64,000 bases of DNA from DATBLE01 sp963734065 (GTDB lineage Bacteria > Actinomycetota > Thermoleophilia > Gaiellales > Gaiellaceae): positions 744,001-808,000 of the forward strand of contig CAVTFN010000005.1 in NCBI GenBank assembly GCA_963734065.1, read 5' to 3'. Shown piece after piece: positions 48,056 through 57,007 of the stretch (positions are counted from its first letter, which is position 1; every line of letters starts with the position of its first letter). Position numbers and translations under genes: made by a program. The notes beneath the pieces were generated by a model. That model saw nothing but the letters and a program-made list of their open reading frames with translations, ran no database searches and was not told where the DNA came from.

Positions 48056-48828
48056 AGCTGCTCCATGCTGGCGACCGCGCGGCGCGCGATCTCGTCCACA
48101 GGCAGCGCCCACAGCGAGTCGGGGAACGCGTCGCCGAAGGTGCCGTCATCGGACATCACCTCGACGTCGTACCAGCCCTCGTAGCCTGCGGCCTCGAGCG
48201 CGCGCACCGCCGCGCGCGAGTCGTCGCCGGGCAGCGCGCGGTCCAGGTCCGACCGCGTCTCCGGCCGTGTCCGGTCGGACACGTGCACGCCGAGGATCCG
48301 GTCGACGTGCGAGACCTCGGGCAGGTGCCATGTGTCGAAGAGGACCCCGACGTCCGCGTCGCCGATCAGCTCGACCGCCTGCTGGATCGTCGAGACCGGC
48401 GAAAGCACCTCCGCCTGCGACGGGTGGATCGGCTCCAGCGCTACGGGGACGCCGTGCCGCTCGCCCGCCTCGGCGATCCGGCGGATGCCCTCGACCACCA
48501 CCTCGCGGTCGTCGCCCGGGCCCGTCAGGAAGAAGACGCAGCTCGCCTCCAGCTCGGCGAACCGGGCGACCGACGCGCAGATCGACTCGACTCGCGCTTC
48601 CGGCTCCTCCGGGCCCGGGATGAGCGGCGAGGGCAGGATCGAGCCCGCCGCCGGCAGGCACGACGACACTGCGAGGCCGCTCTCGCGCAGCTTGCCGCGC
48701 ACGTCGGAGACACCGTCCAGCTTGAACTCGAGGATCCCGATCGCACCTGCGCCGGCCGCCCGATAGGCGGCGAGCTCCTCCTCGAACGACGCGGGGAACG
48801 TCGTCCACTCGCAGATCCCGATGCGCAC
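48052..48828 (-). CDS. Sugar phosphate isomerase/epimerase-like TIM barrel protein
   Basis: 258 residues of the AP-endonuclease-2-like barrel family (xylose isomerase-like). Metal-ligand segments are ALEPIHPSQ, VLFDTWHLPEV, GVHVSDRTRPETRSDLDRALPGDD and WYDVEVMSD. The reaction may be isomerisation or epimerisation of a sugar or inositol derivative. There are two consecutive GTG codons. The second (48828) is chosen because TAGCGT lies exactly 6 bases before it, as for other leaderless starts. Confidence 0.82.
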   Translation of the reverse strand: MRIGICEWTTFPASFEEELAAYRAAGAGAIGILEFKLDGVSDVRGKLRESGLAVSSCLPAAGSILPSPLIPGPEEPEARVESICASVARFAELEASCVFFLTGPGDDREVVVEGIRRIAEAGERHGVPVALEPIHPSQAEVLSPVSTIQQAVELIGDADVGVLFDTWHLPEVSHVDRILGVHVSDRTRPETRSDLDRALPGDDSRAAVRALEAAGYEGWYDVEVMSDDGTFGDAFPDSLWALPVDEIARRAVASMEQL

Positions 48829-48834
48829 CACCCA

Positions 48835-48840
48835 ACGCTA
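48835..48840 (-). promoter_or_regulatory. Candidate -10 box (TAGCGT), leaderless promoter of the isomerase-like gene
   Basis: TAGCGT on the minus strand is 6 bases before the second of two GTG codons, which helps choose the start. Confidence 0.5.
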
Positions 48841-48852
48841 AACCGAACCGCA

Positions 48853-48882
48853 TTGAATCCGCGTACCGATCGGTCGTATGGT
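48853..48882 (+). promoter_or_regulatory. Candidate sigma-70-type promoter for the second LIV operon
   Basis: TTGAAT (48853-48858) and TATGGT (48877-48882) are separated by 18 bases. This would give a leader of roughly 95 bases before the binding-protein ATG, unlike the leaderless genes. Confidence 0.35.
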
Positions 48883-48986
48883 CCGGTCACGGGATCCGAG
48901 ACTGCGGCGCAACCGCCTCGACCCGAGGGCTCACCCGGGAGATGGTTAACTCACTGTGGACGGTTCAGCCAAGGGAGGAGTGCAGC

Positions 48987-50195
48987 ATGAGGGATAGGAA
49001 GAGATGGGGCGCGGTCGGCGGGCTCGCGCTCGTGGTGGCCGTTACCCTGGCCGTTGTCGGGGTGACGACCGCGTCGGGCGGGAAGTCGGCGAAGAAACCG
49101 ATCGTGATCGGCTTCGCTGCCGACCTGAGCGGCCAGATGGCACCGTTCGACAACCCGGCGTACACGGCGGCGAAGCTCGAGGCGGCCAAGATCAACGCAG
49201 CCGGCGGCGTGAACGGCGCGAAGCTCAAGATCATCGCCTGCGATACGCAGAACTCGAAGCCGGACGTCTCGAAGTCGTGCGTCAACAACGTGGTGTCGAA
49301 GGGTGCCGTGATCGGCATGGTCACCTGTGACGTCGACTTCGCCACCGCGGCGATCCAGCAGTTCCTGGCGAAGAGGATGCTGACGATCGCGCCGTGTATC
49401 GGCACCGACCAGATGGGGCCGAAGCGCTTCGGCGCGCTCGGGAAGCTGGCCTTCAGCTACGGCAACGTCGCCCAGGACGAGGGCGCAGCGATGGCCGAGT
49501 ACGCCTACAACGTCAAGCACTGGACGACGGCCGTCACCGTCACCGACAACCTCCTCGTCTACTTCAAGAACGTCGTCCAGGCGTTCACGTCCCGCTTCAA
49601 GCAGCTCGGCGGAAAGATCGTCGACGCCGAGAGCTTCACCTCCTTCGACAAGACGATCGGAAACGTCGTCAGCCGGGTGAACGGGCAGAAGGCGGACGTG
49701 ATCGTCACCTCGACCGGGTTCGCGGACTGGCCTGCGTTCATGGCCGGCATCCGCAGCCTGAACAACCAGACGCCGATCATGAACTCGTGGGCCGGTGACG
49801 GCACCTTCTGGTACCCGAAGAGCCCGCCCGTCTCGAACTACTGGTACGTCACCTACGCCTCGGTGTTCGGCGACGACCCGAGCGCCCTCGTGAAGCGGAT
49901 GATCGGCCAGCTGACCAATCTCAAGCAGCCGCCCGCGACGGGAGGCTTCGTCACGGGCGCAGCCTCGATCGACGGCATCGCCGCCGCCATCAAGCTGGCG
50001 AAGGGCTCGACCAAGGGAGCTGTGCTCGCAGCGATCATGCAGAGGTTCAAGGGCCTGCCCACGATCTCCGGCAAGGTGAGCTTCTCGCCGACGCTGCACA
50101 GCGTCTTCGGGCGCGCCTACCGCGTGATGGAGGTGCAGAACTCCAAGCCGAAGTTCGTCCAGCTCTACACGACGAAGAAGCTGGGCACCACCTGA
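48987..50195 (+). CDS. LIV-type ABC transporter substrate-binding protein (second system)
   Basis: 402 residues. A signal peptide (RDRKRWGAVGGLALVVAVTLAVVGVTTASGG) is followed by KKPIVIGFAADLSGQMAPFDNP, KINAAGGVNGAKLKIIACDTQ and YGNVAQDEGAAMAEYAY. These fit the Leu/Ile/Val-binding fold, but the protein is clearly different from the first system's binding protein. Several Cys residues are present. The ATG is fixed by GGGAGGAG six bases upstream; the open frame begins 15 codons earlier. The ligand is unknown. Confidence 0.9.
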   Translation: MRDRKRWGAVGGLALVVAVTLAVVGVTTASGGKSAKKPIVIGFAADLSGQMAPFDNPAYTAAKLEAAKINAAGGVNGAKLKIIACDTQNSKPDVSKSCVNNVVSKGAVIGMVTCDVDFATAAIQQFLAKRMLTIAPCIGTDQMGPKRFGALGKLAFSYGNVAQDEGAAMAEYAYNVKHWTTAVTVTDNLLVYFKNVVQAFTSRFKQLGGKIVDAESFTSFDKTIGNVVSRVNGQKADVIVTSTGFADWPAFMAGIRSLNNQTPIMNSWAGDGTFWYPKSPPVSNYWYVTYASVFGDDPSALVKRMIGQLTNLKQPPATGGFVTGAASIDGIAAAIKLAKGSTKGAVLAAIMQRFKGLPTISGKVSFSPTLHSVFGRAYRVMEVQNSKPKFVQLYTTKKLGTT

Positions 50196-50201
50196 GAGGC
50201 G

Positions 50202-50978
50202 TTGGCAGACGACGTCTCGCGTGAGGCGAGCCGGTGGCCCGGGGGCAGTCTCCGGGCCACCGGCGTTTCGCGCGCCTTCGAGGGCGTGCACGCACTCCGC
50301 GGCGTCGACATCGAGGTCGACCGGCACGAAGTCGTCGGGCTGATCGGTCCGAACGGCGCCGGGAAGACCACGCTCGTCAACGTCATCACCGGCTTCGACC
50401 TTCCGACCTCGGGCTCGATCGCGCTCGGCGACGAGCTGATCACATCGTGGAGCCCTCACCGCCGTGGTCGCGCCGGCCTCGCCCGGACGTTCCAACACAG
50501 CCGATCGTTCGGATCGCTCTCCGTGCGGGAGAACGTCGAGGTGGCCGCACTCGGCTCGGGGGCACGCAGCCGCGAGGCGCGGCGGAGGGCGGCTGCGCTG
50601 CTCGAGCTCCTCGGCCTCGAGGGCTACGGGACCCGTCCGGCGGGGACGCTCGCGCACGGCGACGAGCGCAAGCTCGGGGTCGCGCGCGCGCTCGCGACCG
50701 CGCCGAGGTTCGTCCTGATGGACGAGCCCGCGGCCGGGCTGCCCGAGGCCGAGGTCCCCGACTTCGCCGCGGTCGTCAACACGGTACGCGACGTCTACGA
50801 GGCGGGCGTGCTGCTGATCGACCACAACATGGCGCTGATCATGGAGGTGTGCGACCGCATCCACGTGCTCGACCAGGGCCGCACGCTCGCCGAGGGCACA
50901 CCCCGCGAGATCCGGTCGAATCTGGACGTCACCGCCGCGTACCTGGGCGAGAGCGCGGTCCACGAGGCCCCGGCGTGA
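50202..50978 (+). CDS. livG: LIV-type ABC ATPase, LivG (second system)
   Basis: 258 residues with Walker A GPNGAGKTT, TFQHSRSFGSLSVRENV, Walker B FVLMDEPAAGLPE and LIDHNMALIMEVC. The ABC signature is LAHGDERKLGVARAL, again divergent from LSGGQ, though the Gly is kept. The start is uncertain: TTG at 50202 seven bases after the binding-protein stop, or GTG at 50220. It overlaps livF by 4 bp. Confidence 0.9.
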   Translation: MADDVSREASRWPGGSLRATGVSRAFEGVHALRGVDIEVDRHEVVGLIGPNGAGKTTLVNVITGFDLPTSGSIALGDELITSWSPHRRGRAGLARTFQHSRSFGSLSVRENVEVAALGSGARSREARRRAAALLELLGLEGYGTRPAGTLAHGDERKLGVARALATAPRFVLMDEPAAGLPEAEVPDFAAVVNTVRDVYEAGVLLIDHNMALIMEVCDRIHVLDQGRTLAEGTPREIRSNLDVTAAYLGESAVHEAPA

Positions 50979-51712
50979 CCACTGCGCCCGTACCGCCGTC
51001 GCCGCCCGCGCTCGAGGTCGAGAACCTCTGGGTCAACTACGGCTCCGTGCCTGCGGTCAGGCAGCTCGCGCTCACGGTCGGCGCCGGCGAGATCGTCGGG
51101 CTGATCGGGCCGAACGGCGCCGGCAAGTCGACGACGTTGCACACGATCGTCGGCCTGGTGCCGGCGCGATCCGGCGACATCCGGGTCCACGGGGCCTCGA
51201 TCCTCGGCCGCAAGCCCGAGACGATCGCGCGCGGGGGCGTCTCGCTCGTGCCCGAGGGCCGCCGGATCTTCGCCGAGCTGACGGTCGAGGAGAACCTCAG
51301 GCTCGGACTGGTGGCACGGAGAGACCGGACGGACGCCGGCAGCGAGCTCGAGTGGATCGAGGAGCTGTTTCCCATCGTCCACGAGTTCCGCGCCCGGCAG
51401 GCAGGGACGCTCTCGGGCGGCCAGCAGCAGCAGCTGGCGATCGCACGGGCGCTGGTCGCGCGGCCGAGCGTGCTCCTCCTCGACGAGCCGTCGCTCGGGC
51501 TCGCTCCGACCACCGTGGACGTGGTCCTCGACGCACTCGCTCAGATCCGTGCCCGCGGCGTGACCGTGCTGCTCGTCGAGCAGCGGGCCCAGCGCACGGT
51601 CGCCCTCGCCGACCGGACCTACGTGATGACGAACGGCGAGATCAGGATGACCCTCACACCCGCCGACGCGGACGACACCGACCGGATCGTCGCCGCCTAC
51701 ATGGCCTCGTGA
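50975..51712 (+). CDS. livF: LIV-type ABC ATPase, LivF (second system)
   Basis: 245 residues. Walker A GPNGAGKSTT, VPEGRRIFAELTVEENL, signature TLSGGQQQQLAIARAL and Walker B VLLLDEPSLGLAP are canonical for LivF. VLLVEQRAQRTVALADR ends the core. Both ends overlap neighbours (GTGA with livG, GTGA with livH). Gene order here is K-G-F-H-M, different from K-H-M-G-F in the first system, so the two are not recent copies. Confidence 0.93.
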   Translation: MTTAPVPPSPPALEVENLWVNYGSVPAVRQLALTVGAGEIVGLIGPNGAGKSTTLHTIVGLVPARSGDIRVHGASILGRKPETIARGGVSLVPEGRRIFAELTVEENLRLGLVARRDRTDAGSELEWIEELFPIVHEFRARQAGTLSGGQQQQLAIARALVARPSVLLLDEPSLGLAPTTVDVVLDALAQIRARGVTVLLVEQRAQRTVALADRTYVMTNGEIRMTLTPADADDTDRIVAAYMAS

Positions 51713-52629
51713 TCCACGTCCAGTCGCTCATCGACGCGATCGGGGTCGGCGCGCTCTACGCGCTGATCGCGGTCGGGATCGGACTCGTGTTCGGCGTACT
51801 GCGGCTGATCAACTTCGCGTACGGCCAGCTGATCATGCTGGCCGCCTACGCGCTCGCCTTCACCGACAGCTGGCCCGACGCGGCGAGCATCGCAATTGCG
51901 GTGCTCGTCGCCGTCGCCGCCTCGCTCGTGCTCGAGCGCCTGGCCTTCCGGCCGCTGCGGACCGCCGACGCTTCGACGATGCTGGTCGCGACCTTCGCGG
52001 TCGCGTATCTGCTGCAGAACGCAGCGCTCCTCCAGTACACGTACCGCCAGCGGGGCGGCCTCGGCGACCCGGTGGGGACGCTGGCGCGGCTGAACCAGGC
52101 GGTGACGATCGGCTCGCTGAACATCCGCTGGTCGACCTTCCTCGCGATCGGCGCGAGCCTCGTCGCCCTGGGAGGGCTGGCGCTCCTGCTCAACCGGACT
52201 TCGATCGGCCTCCAGATGCGCGCGGCGTCGCTCGACTTCCGCACCTCGCGGCTGCTCGGCGTCAAGGCGGACACGGTGATCATGGTCGCCGTCGCCGTCG
52301 CCGGCGTGCTGGCCGCGATCGTGGCCGTGATCCTGAGCATCACCAGCCCGCTGGTCAACCCGACAACGGGCCTGAACGAGACGCTGATCGTGCTGGTCGG
52401 CGTGGTCGCGGGCGGTATCGACCGCCTCACGTCCGCCACGCTTGGCGGGTTCGCGATCGGGTTCGCCACGTCGTTCGTCGGCTCGGAGCTGCCGACGTCG
52501 GGGACGACCCCCTTCACGTCGAACGTGTACATGCCGTCCGTCATCTACCTCGCGGTGATCGTCGTGCTGCTCCTGCGCCCGCAGGGGCTCTTCGCGCGGA
52601 CGGGGCAAGGGTCCGTGGAGCGGGTATGA
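51709..52629 (+). CDS. livH: LIV-type ABC permease, LivH (second system)
   Basis: 306 residues. LIDAIGVGALYALIAVGIGLVFGVLRLINFAYG at the start, ERLAFRPLRTADAS, then the loop RAASLDFRTSRLLGVKADTV, and ATLGGFAIGFATSFVG. About eight spans, a normal LivH. The GTG is set by the overlap with the livF stop. Confidence 0.92.
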   Translation: MIHVQSLIDAIGVGALYALIAVGIGLVFGVLRLINFAYGQLIMLAAYALAFTDSWPDAASIAIAVLVAVAASLVLERLAFRPLRTADASTMLVATFAVAYLLQNAALLQYTYRQRGGLGDPVGTLARLNQAVTIGSLNIRWSTFLAIGASLVALGGLALLLNRTSIGLQMRAASLDFRTSRLLGVKADTVIMVAVAVAGVLAAIVAVILSITSPLVNPTTGLNETLIVLVGVVAGGIDRLTSATLGGFAIGFATSFVGSELPTSGTTPFTSNVYMPSVIYLAVIVVLLLRPQGLFARTGQGSVERV

Positions 52630-53687
52630 GGCGCGTCGACTGGCTGACCGAGCTGCTCGGGCCGATCGCCCTGGTCGTCCTGCTGGCGGTGACCTCCAGC
52701 CTGTGGGTGACGAGCGGCGACCAGATCAAGTTCCAGAACGCGATCGTCTACGTCGCGCTCGTCACCGCGCTGTACGTCTTCGTCGGCAACTCCGGTGTGA
52801 TCTCCTTCGGCCAGGTCAGCTTCGTCGCCGTGGGCGCGTTCGCCAGCGGCGTGATGACGATCCCGCTCGATTCGAAGCGCGGCGTCCTGCCGACGCTGTT
52901 CCCGCTCCTCCGCGACCACTCGATCTCGAGCGCATGGTCGCTCGCGCTCGCCACTGCGCTCGGGGCGGTCTATGCGTTCGTGGTCGGCATCCCGCTCATG
53001 CGCCTGTCCGGCATCGCCGCCGGCATCTCGACCCTGGCCGTGCTGGGCATCACCTACAACATCCTCACGTACTGGACGAGCATCGGGCCCGGTTCGACGG
53101 TGCTGTCCCTGATCCCGACGACCACGGACTACTGGCAGGCCACGGCCGGCGCAGTCGCGGTCATCTGCGTGGCCTTCGCCTATCAGCGCAGCCGATACGG
53201 CCGCCAGCTGCGCGCCGCCCGGGAAGACCCCGCGGCTGCGCGCGCCGCCGGGATCGACATCCATCGCCAGCGCCTGCTCGCCTTCACGCTGTCGGGCGCG
53301 CTCTCCGGCTTCGCCGGCGGGCTCTACGTCCACCTGCTCGGGAGCATCGCGACCAACCAGGTCTACCTCGACCTCACCTTCCTCACCCTGGCGATGCTGG
53401 TCGTCGGAGGCATCTCGAGCCTGTTCGGTGCCGTGATCGGCGCGATCACGATCAGCCTCTTCACCATCCTGCTCGGGAACTCCGAGCTCGGGATCCACTT
53501 CTTCGGCCTGGGGATCAAGGCGCCCGCGGGCTCCAGCCTGGTCGGGGTCGCGATCGTGATGCTCGTGATCCTCCTGCTCCGGCCGAGCGGGATCACGGGC
53601 GGGAAGGAGTTCTCGCTGCCCCGCTCGCTGCATGGGAGGCCGCGCGGCCCCGAGCCGCCGACTCCCGCGCCCGACGCCGGCGTCTAG
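52626..53687 (+). CDS. livM: LIV-type ABC permease, LivM (second system)
   Basis: 353 residues with NSGVISFGQVSFVAVGAFASG, the loop RAAREDPAAARAAGIDIHRQRL and MLVVGGISSLFGAVIGA, ending LRPSGITGGKEF. Normal length, in contrast to the extended LivM of the first system. A Pro/Arg-rich cytoplasmic tail follows. The ATG overlaps the livH stop (ATGA). Its TAG stop is part of a CTAG that also serves the convergent gene. Confidence 0.92.
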   Translation: MRRVDWLTELLGPIALVVLLAVTSSLWVTSGDQIKFQNAIVYVALVTALYVFVGNSGVISFGQVSFVAVGAFASGVMTIPLDSKRGVLPTLFPLLRDHSISSAWSLALATALGAVYAFVVGIPLMRLSGIAAGISTLAVLGITYNILTYWTSIGPGSTVLSLIPTTTDYWQATAGAVAVICVAFAYQRSRYGRQLRAAREDPAAARAAGIDIHRQRLLAFTLSGALSGFAGGLYVHLLGSIATNQVYLDLTFLTLAMLVVGGISSLFGAVIGAITISLFTILLGNSELGIHFFGLGIKAPAGSSLVGVAIVMLVILLLRPSGITGGKEFSLPRSLHGRPRGPEPPTPAPDAGV

Positions 53688-54838
53688 AGCTCCTCGTCGG
53701 GCTGGTCGCGCACCAGCTCGAGCGTCGCGCAGTGCAACCCCGCGATCGCGAAGCGCTGGCTCTCGGAGAAGTCGACCTGGATCACCTCGACGTCTGCCCG
53801 CTCGAGCGCCTCGACCACCGTCGACGAGCCTCGGTTGATCACGACCTTCCCGGGCTCCAGCGTGACCCCGTTCACCGCCAGGTCCCAGTACTCGTCGAGC
53901 GGCACCTCGACGATCCGGTAGTCGCGCTCCATCAGCCAGCGCACGAAGCCGTAGTTGACGAGGTGCGGTGCGAGCACGATCACCCGGTCGTCGGGGACCA
54001 TGCAGACCATGTCCATGTGGGACGTGCCGATCGAGCCCTCGCCGATCGAGTCGTACCAGCCGGGGCTATGGGTGACGACCAGCTCGACGCCGAGCGTCTC
54101 CAGGACGAACCCGAGCTGGCGCAGGCCTTCCTCGTTCGCGACCACGCTCTCGTTGAAGACGAACGTCTTCGAGTCGAGCCACCGCCCGGCGCCGGGCTCG
54201 CAGATCCCGCGGCCGTGGATGGTCAGATAGATCGGCACCTGCAGCGCTGCGAGCGCCTTCGACCAGATCACCTCGCGGCCGCGCTGCCACGAGCCGAGCC
54301 CGTAGCGGTGGAGGACCGCGCCGCCCCGAACGCAGAGCCCCGCCCCGGCGAGGGTGACCAGGTTCTTGATGTAGCCGTACTCGCCGATCGCGGGCACGGG
54401 CGCCTCGAGGTAGTTGACCCGCACCCCGTGGCCGGCGAGGACGTCGTAGTACTCGTCGAACTGCGCCTGCAGACGGCCGAGGTCGGCGTTCCCGGCCGCG
54501 CTCGAGTAGTAGTACTGCCACTCCTTCGAGTACTCGGGCCGGATCTCGTTCTCGGTCGGCCGCGAGACGAGCACCTCGCGGAGCGTGCCGATCCCTTCCG
54601 CGCCCCAGCGCCGGCCCCAGATCTGCTCGACCTCGTCGTAGAAGTCGGTCTGGTGGAGCATGTAGTTGCGGAGCGGCTTCCCCGGCTCGAACCAGGGCAG
54701 CGACTCGAGCACTTCCTCCTCGTCGTGCTCCTCGGCCACCCGCGGCGACGAATACGTCAGCTCGATCGAGTCGCCGTCGGCGGTGCGAACGGTGAACGGC
54801 ACCGCCTCCCGCTGGCGCTTTCCGCTCTCCTTCAGCAT
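53684..54838 (-). CDS. Amidinotransferase-superfamily enzyme (glycine amidinotransferase/DDAH-like)
   Basis: 384 residues. The guanidino-modifying fold is recognised by LREVLVSRPTENEIRP near the N-terminus, the catalytic His274 in GTSHMDMVCMVPDD and catalytic Cys370 in GLHCATLEL. The His-Cys spacing (about 96) is like glycine amidinotransferase and arginine deiminase rather than the short DDAH. It acts on an arginine-like or other guanidino substrate. The ATG follows GGAGG. It is last in a minus-strand operon with the LLM, creatinase-like and two ApbA-like genes. Confidence 0.82.
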   Translation of the reverse strand: MLKESGKRQREAVPFTVRTADGDSIELTYSSPRVAEEHDEEEVLESLPWFEPGKPLRNYMLHQTDFYDEVEQIWGRRWGAEGIGTLREVLVSRPTENEIRPEYSKEWQYYYSSAAGNADLGRLQAQFDEYYDVLAGHGVRVNYLEAPVPAIGEYGYIKNLVTLAGAGLCVRGGAVLHRYGLGSWQRGREVIWSKALAALQVPIYLTIHGRGICEPGAGRWLDSKTFVFNESVVANEEGLRQLGFVLETLGVELVVTHSPGWYDSIGEGSIGTSHMDMVCMVPDDRVIVLAPHLVNYGFVRWLMERDYRIVEVPLDEYWDLAVNGVTLEPGKVVINRGSSTVVEALERADVEVIQVDFSESQRFAIAGLHCATLELVRDQPDEEL

Positions 54839-54839
54839 C

Positions 54840-55901
54840 TCATCCTCCGATCAGTCGCAGGGCGTCGTCCATCTGGCCGAGGTACGCCGGGAACGAGAAC
54901 TCCCGCATCGGGAACCCGTCCGGGAAGTGCCCCTGGTACAGCGGGTACCAGAGCCCGGGCGGGGACGGATTCACGGCCACGGTCTGCACGCCCGCCGCGC
55001 GCAGCTCGTCGGCCCGGCGGCGGATCTCGTCGGGCGTGCCGGACACGGTCATCGCGGCGACCGCCTCGTCGGGAATCGCGACGATCGCGCCGTCGGCGTC
55101 GAGCGCGTCGACGCGCTCCCGCAGCTCCGCGACAAGGTCGCCGTAGCCGGCGCTGGCGAAGCTCTCGGCGTAGAACGGGGACGAGCTCGCGGCGGTCGCG
55201 AACATCAGCACCTGACCCTTCGCGTTCTCGATCGCGCTGCCGTCCTCGGCGACCACGGTCGGGTAGCCGCAGGCGACGTCGACCTCGTCGAGCGAGCGGC
55301 CGGCCCGAGCCGCGCCCTCGCGGAGCGCCGGCAGGACGACCTCGCGCACGTAGGCCGCCGACCAGCAGTAGCCGAGCACGCCGTCGGCGACCTCGCCCGC
55401 GAGCCGGATCATCTGCGGGCCGACGGCGGCGACGTACACACGTACAGGCTGCTCGGGCAGCGGCATCTGCAGCTGAAAGTCCCGCACCGAGAAGAGCTCG
55501 CCCTCGAAGGTGACCGGCTCGCCGGCGAGCGCCCGATTGAGAATGGTCACGTACTCGCGCATCGCCCGGATCGGCCGCTCGTAGGTGCGGTCGTGCCAGC
55601 CGGACACGTAGTTCCGCGCCTGGACGCCCAGCCCGAGCAGGAGGCGGCCGTTCGAGAGCTCGTTCACCGATGCCGCCTGGAGCGCCATCGTCACCGGCGA
55701 GCGGCTCCAGATGCCGACGACGCCGGTGCCGAGCAGCAGGCTCGAGGTGCCGGTCGCGGTGGCGGTCGCCGGGACGAACGAGTCGCCGAAGACGATCTCC
55801 GGGAACCAGGCGGTCCGGAACCCCGCCTCCTCGACCCGGCGCCCGTACTGGACGGCCAGGCTCGGCGGCACCGCCTCGACGAAGAAGTCCAGTCCGTTCA
55901 C
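54840..55901 (-). CDS. LLM-class flavin/F420-dependent oxidoreductase
   Basis: 353 residues of the luciferase-like family: RRVEEAGFRTAWFPEIVFGDSF, LLLGTGVVGIWSRSPVTMALQAASV, GRLLLGLGVQARNYVSGWH and PVRVYVAAVGPQMIRLAGEVADGVL. The VAAVGPQM type is common among F420-dependent proteins of actinobacteria. The GTG overlaps the upstream stop (GTGA). Its last codons hold the Shine-Dalgarno for the amidinotransferase gene. Confidence 0.87.
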   Translation of the reverse strand: MNGLDFFVEAVPPSLAVQYGRRVEEAGFRTAWFPEIVFGDSFVPATATATGTSSLLLGTGVVGIWSRSPVTMALQAASVNELSNGRLLLGLGVQARNYVSGWHDRTYERPIRAMREYVTILNRALAGEPVTFEGELFSVRDFQLQMPLPEQPVRVYVAAVGPQMIRLAGEVADGVLGYCWSAAYVREVVLPALREGAARAGRSLDEVDVACGYPTVVAEDGSAIENAKGQVLMFATAASSSPFYAESFASAGYGDLVAELRERVDALDADGAIVAIPDEAVAAMTVSGTPDEIRRRADELRAAGVQTVAVNPSPPGLWYPLYQGHFPDGFPMREFSFPAYLGQMDDALRLIGG

Positions 55902-57007
55902 AGCGACTCACCCGGCCCGAAGATCCGGATCGGCACCTGTGAGAACGGGACGCCTCCGTCCTTCGTGACGCGCCACGTGTCCTGCATGTACAGACACGTG
56001 CGCTCGTCCTCGCTGATCGCGTGCGGATGCATCGAGATCACCATGTTCTCCTTGAGCTCGGTGTCGAGGCCCTCGCCGACCCGCGGGAACTCGATCATCG
56101 TCATCCCGATCGAGTGGCCGGTGACGTGGCCGAGTTTGAAGCCGCGGTCGAGAAACCCCTTCGAGACGGCGCGGTGGACGTCGTGCGCGGAGGCGCCGGC
56201 GCGCATCGTGGCGCGCGCGGCCTCGACGTACTCCTCGTAGGCCTCCATCCCCGCGAGCGTCTCCCTGCTCGGCTCGCCGGCGCAGAACGGACGGGAGAAC
56301 TCGACCCAGTGGCCCCCGGAGGCGGCGATCTCGAGGCCGTACAGGAGCAGGTCGTCCTGCTCGATCCTGCGGCTGGCGCTCGGGTGCTTGAACTCGGGGC
56401 CTGCGCCGCCCTGCGGGCCGGTGAGCACCATGTCCATGGTCGTGCGGTAGGTGCCGCGCGCGGCGAAGACGCGCTCGGCCTCGCCCATCACCTCGGCCTC
56501 GGTCTTGCCCACCTCGTAGGCGGCGAGCGCGGCCCGGACGCCGTCCTCGTTCAGGCGAAAGCTCTCCTCGACCGACGCCAGCTCCTCCTCCGACTTGACC
56601 GCCCGCGCGGTGTCGAAGCCCTGGTCCCACGGCACCGTGACGTCGGCGACCGGACGGAAGTCGCGGACCGGCATCACGTAGTCGAGCCCGTAGACGCCGA
56701 TCTTGCGGAAGCCGCGATCGGCGATCCACTGGCCTGGGTGCTCGGCGAAGACCTTGTCCTCGATCCAGGCTTCGGAGTGGTCGCCGACCCAGCGCGCCTC
56801 CTTCGGAAAGACGACCGAGGGCTCCCCCTCGACCGGCAGGACCACATAGGCGTAGCGGTGCAGGATCCGGAAGCCGGAGAGGTAGCGCACTGCGCCCTCG
56901 AAGCCCGTGTATTCCGAGCCGGCGACGACGACTGCGTCGAGGCCGTCCTCCTGAGCCTGCGCCCGCACGTTCGCGTACCTCCGGTCGATCTCCGCCTTGC
57001 TCGTCAC
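55898..57007 (-). CDS. Creatinase-like M24 homologue lacking metal ligands
   Basis: 369 residues: an N-terminal creatinase-type domain and a C-terminal pita-bread domain. The positions that bind metal in M24 peptidases are changed. The first Asp is Glu in GLEIAASGG and the second is Glu in VEFSRPF. The Glu of IEPG is His in ISMHPHA, and the last Glu is Gln in YMQDTW. GHSIG is kept, and a His in EFKHPSAS aligns with the catalytic His of creatinase, a metal-free M24 relative. A hydrolase of a guanidino or urea-type compound is plausible next to an amidinotransferase. The GTG overlaps the upstream stop. Confidence 0.78.
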   Translation of the reverse strand: MTSKAEIDRRYANVRAQAQEDGLDAVVVAGSEYTGFEGAVRYLSGFRILHRYAYVVLPVEGEPSVVFPKEARWVGDHSEAWIEDKVFAEHPGQWIADRGFRKIGVYGLDYVMPVRDFRPVADVTVPWDQGFDTARAVKSEEELASVEESFRLNEDGVRAALAAYEVGKTEAEVMGEAERVFAARGTYRTTMDMVLTGPQGGAGPEFKHPSASRRIEQDDLLLYGLEIAASGGHWVEFSRPFCAGEPSRETLAGMEAYEEYVEAARATMRAGASAHDVHRAVSKGFLDRGFKLGHVTGHSIGMTMIEFPRVGEGLDTELKENMVISMHPHAISEDERTCLYMQDTWRVTKDGGVPFSQVPIRIFGPGESL

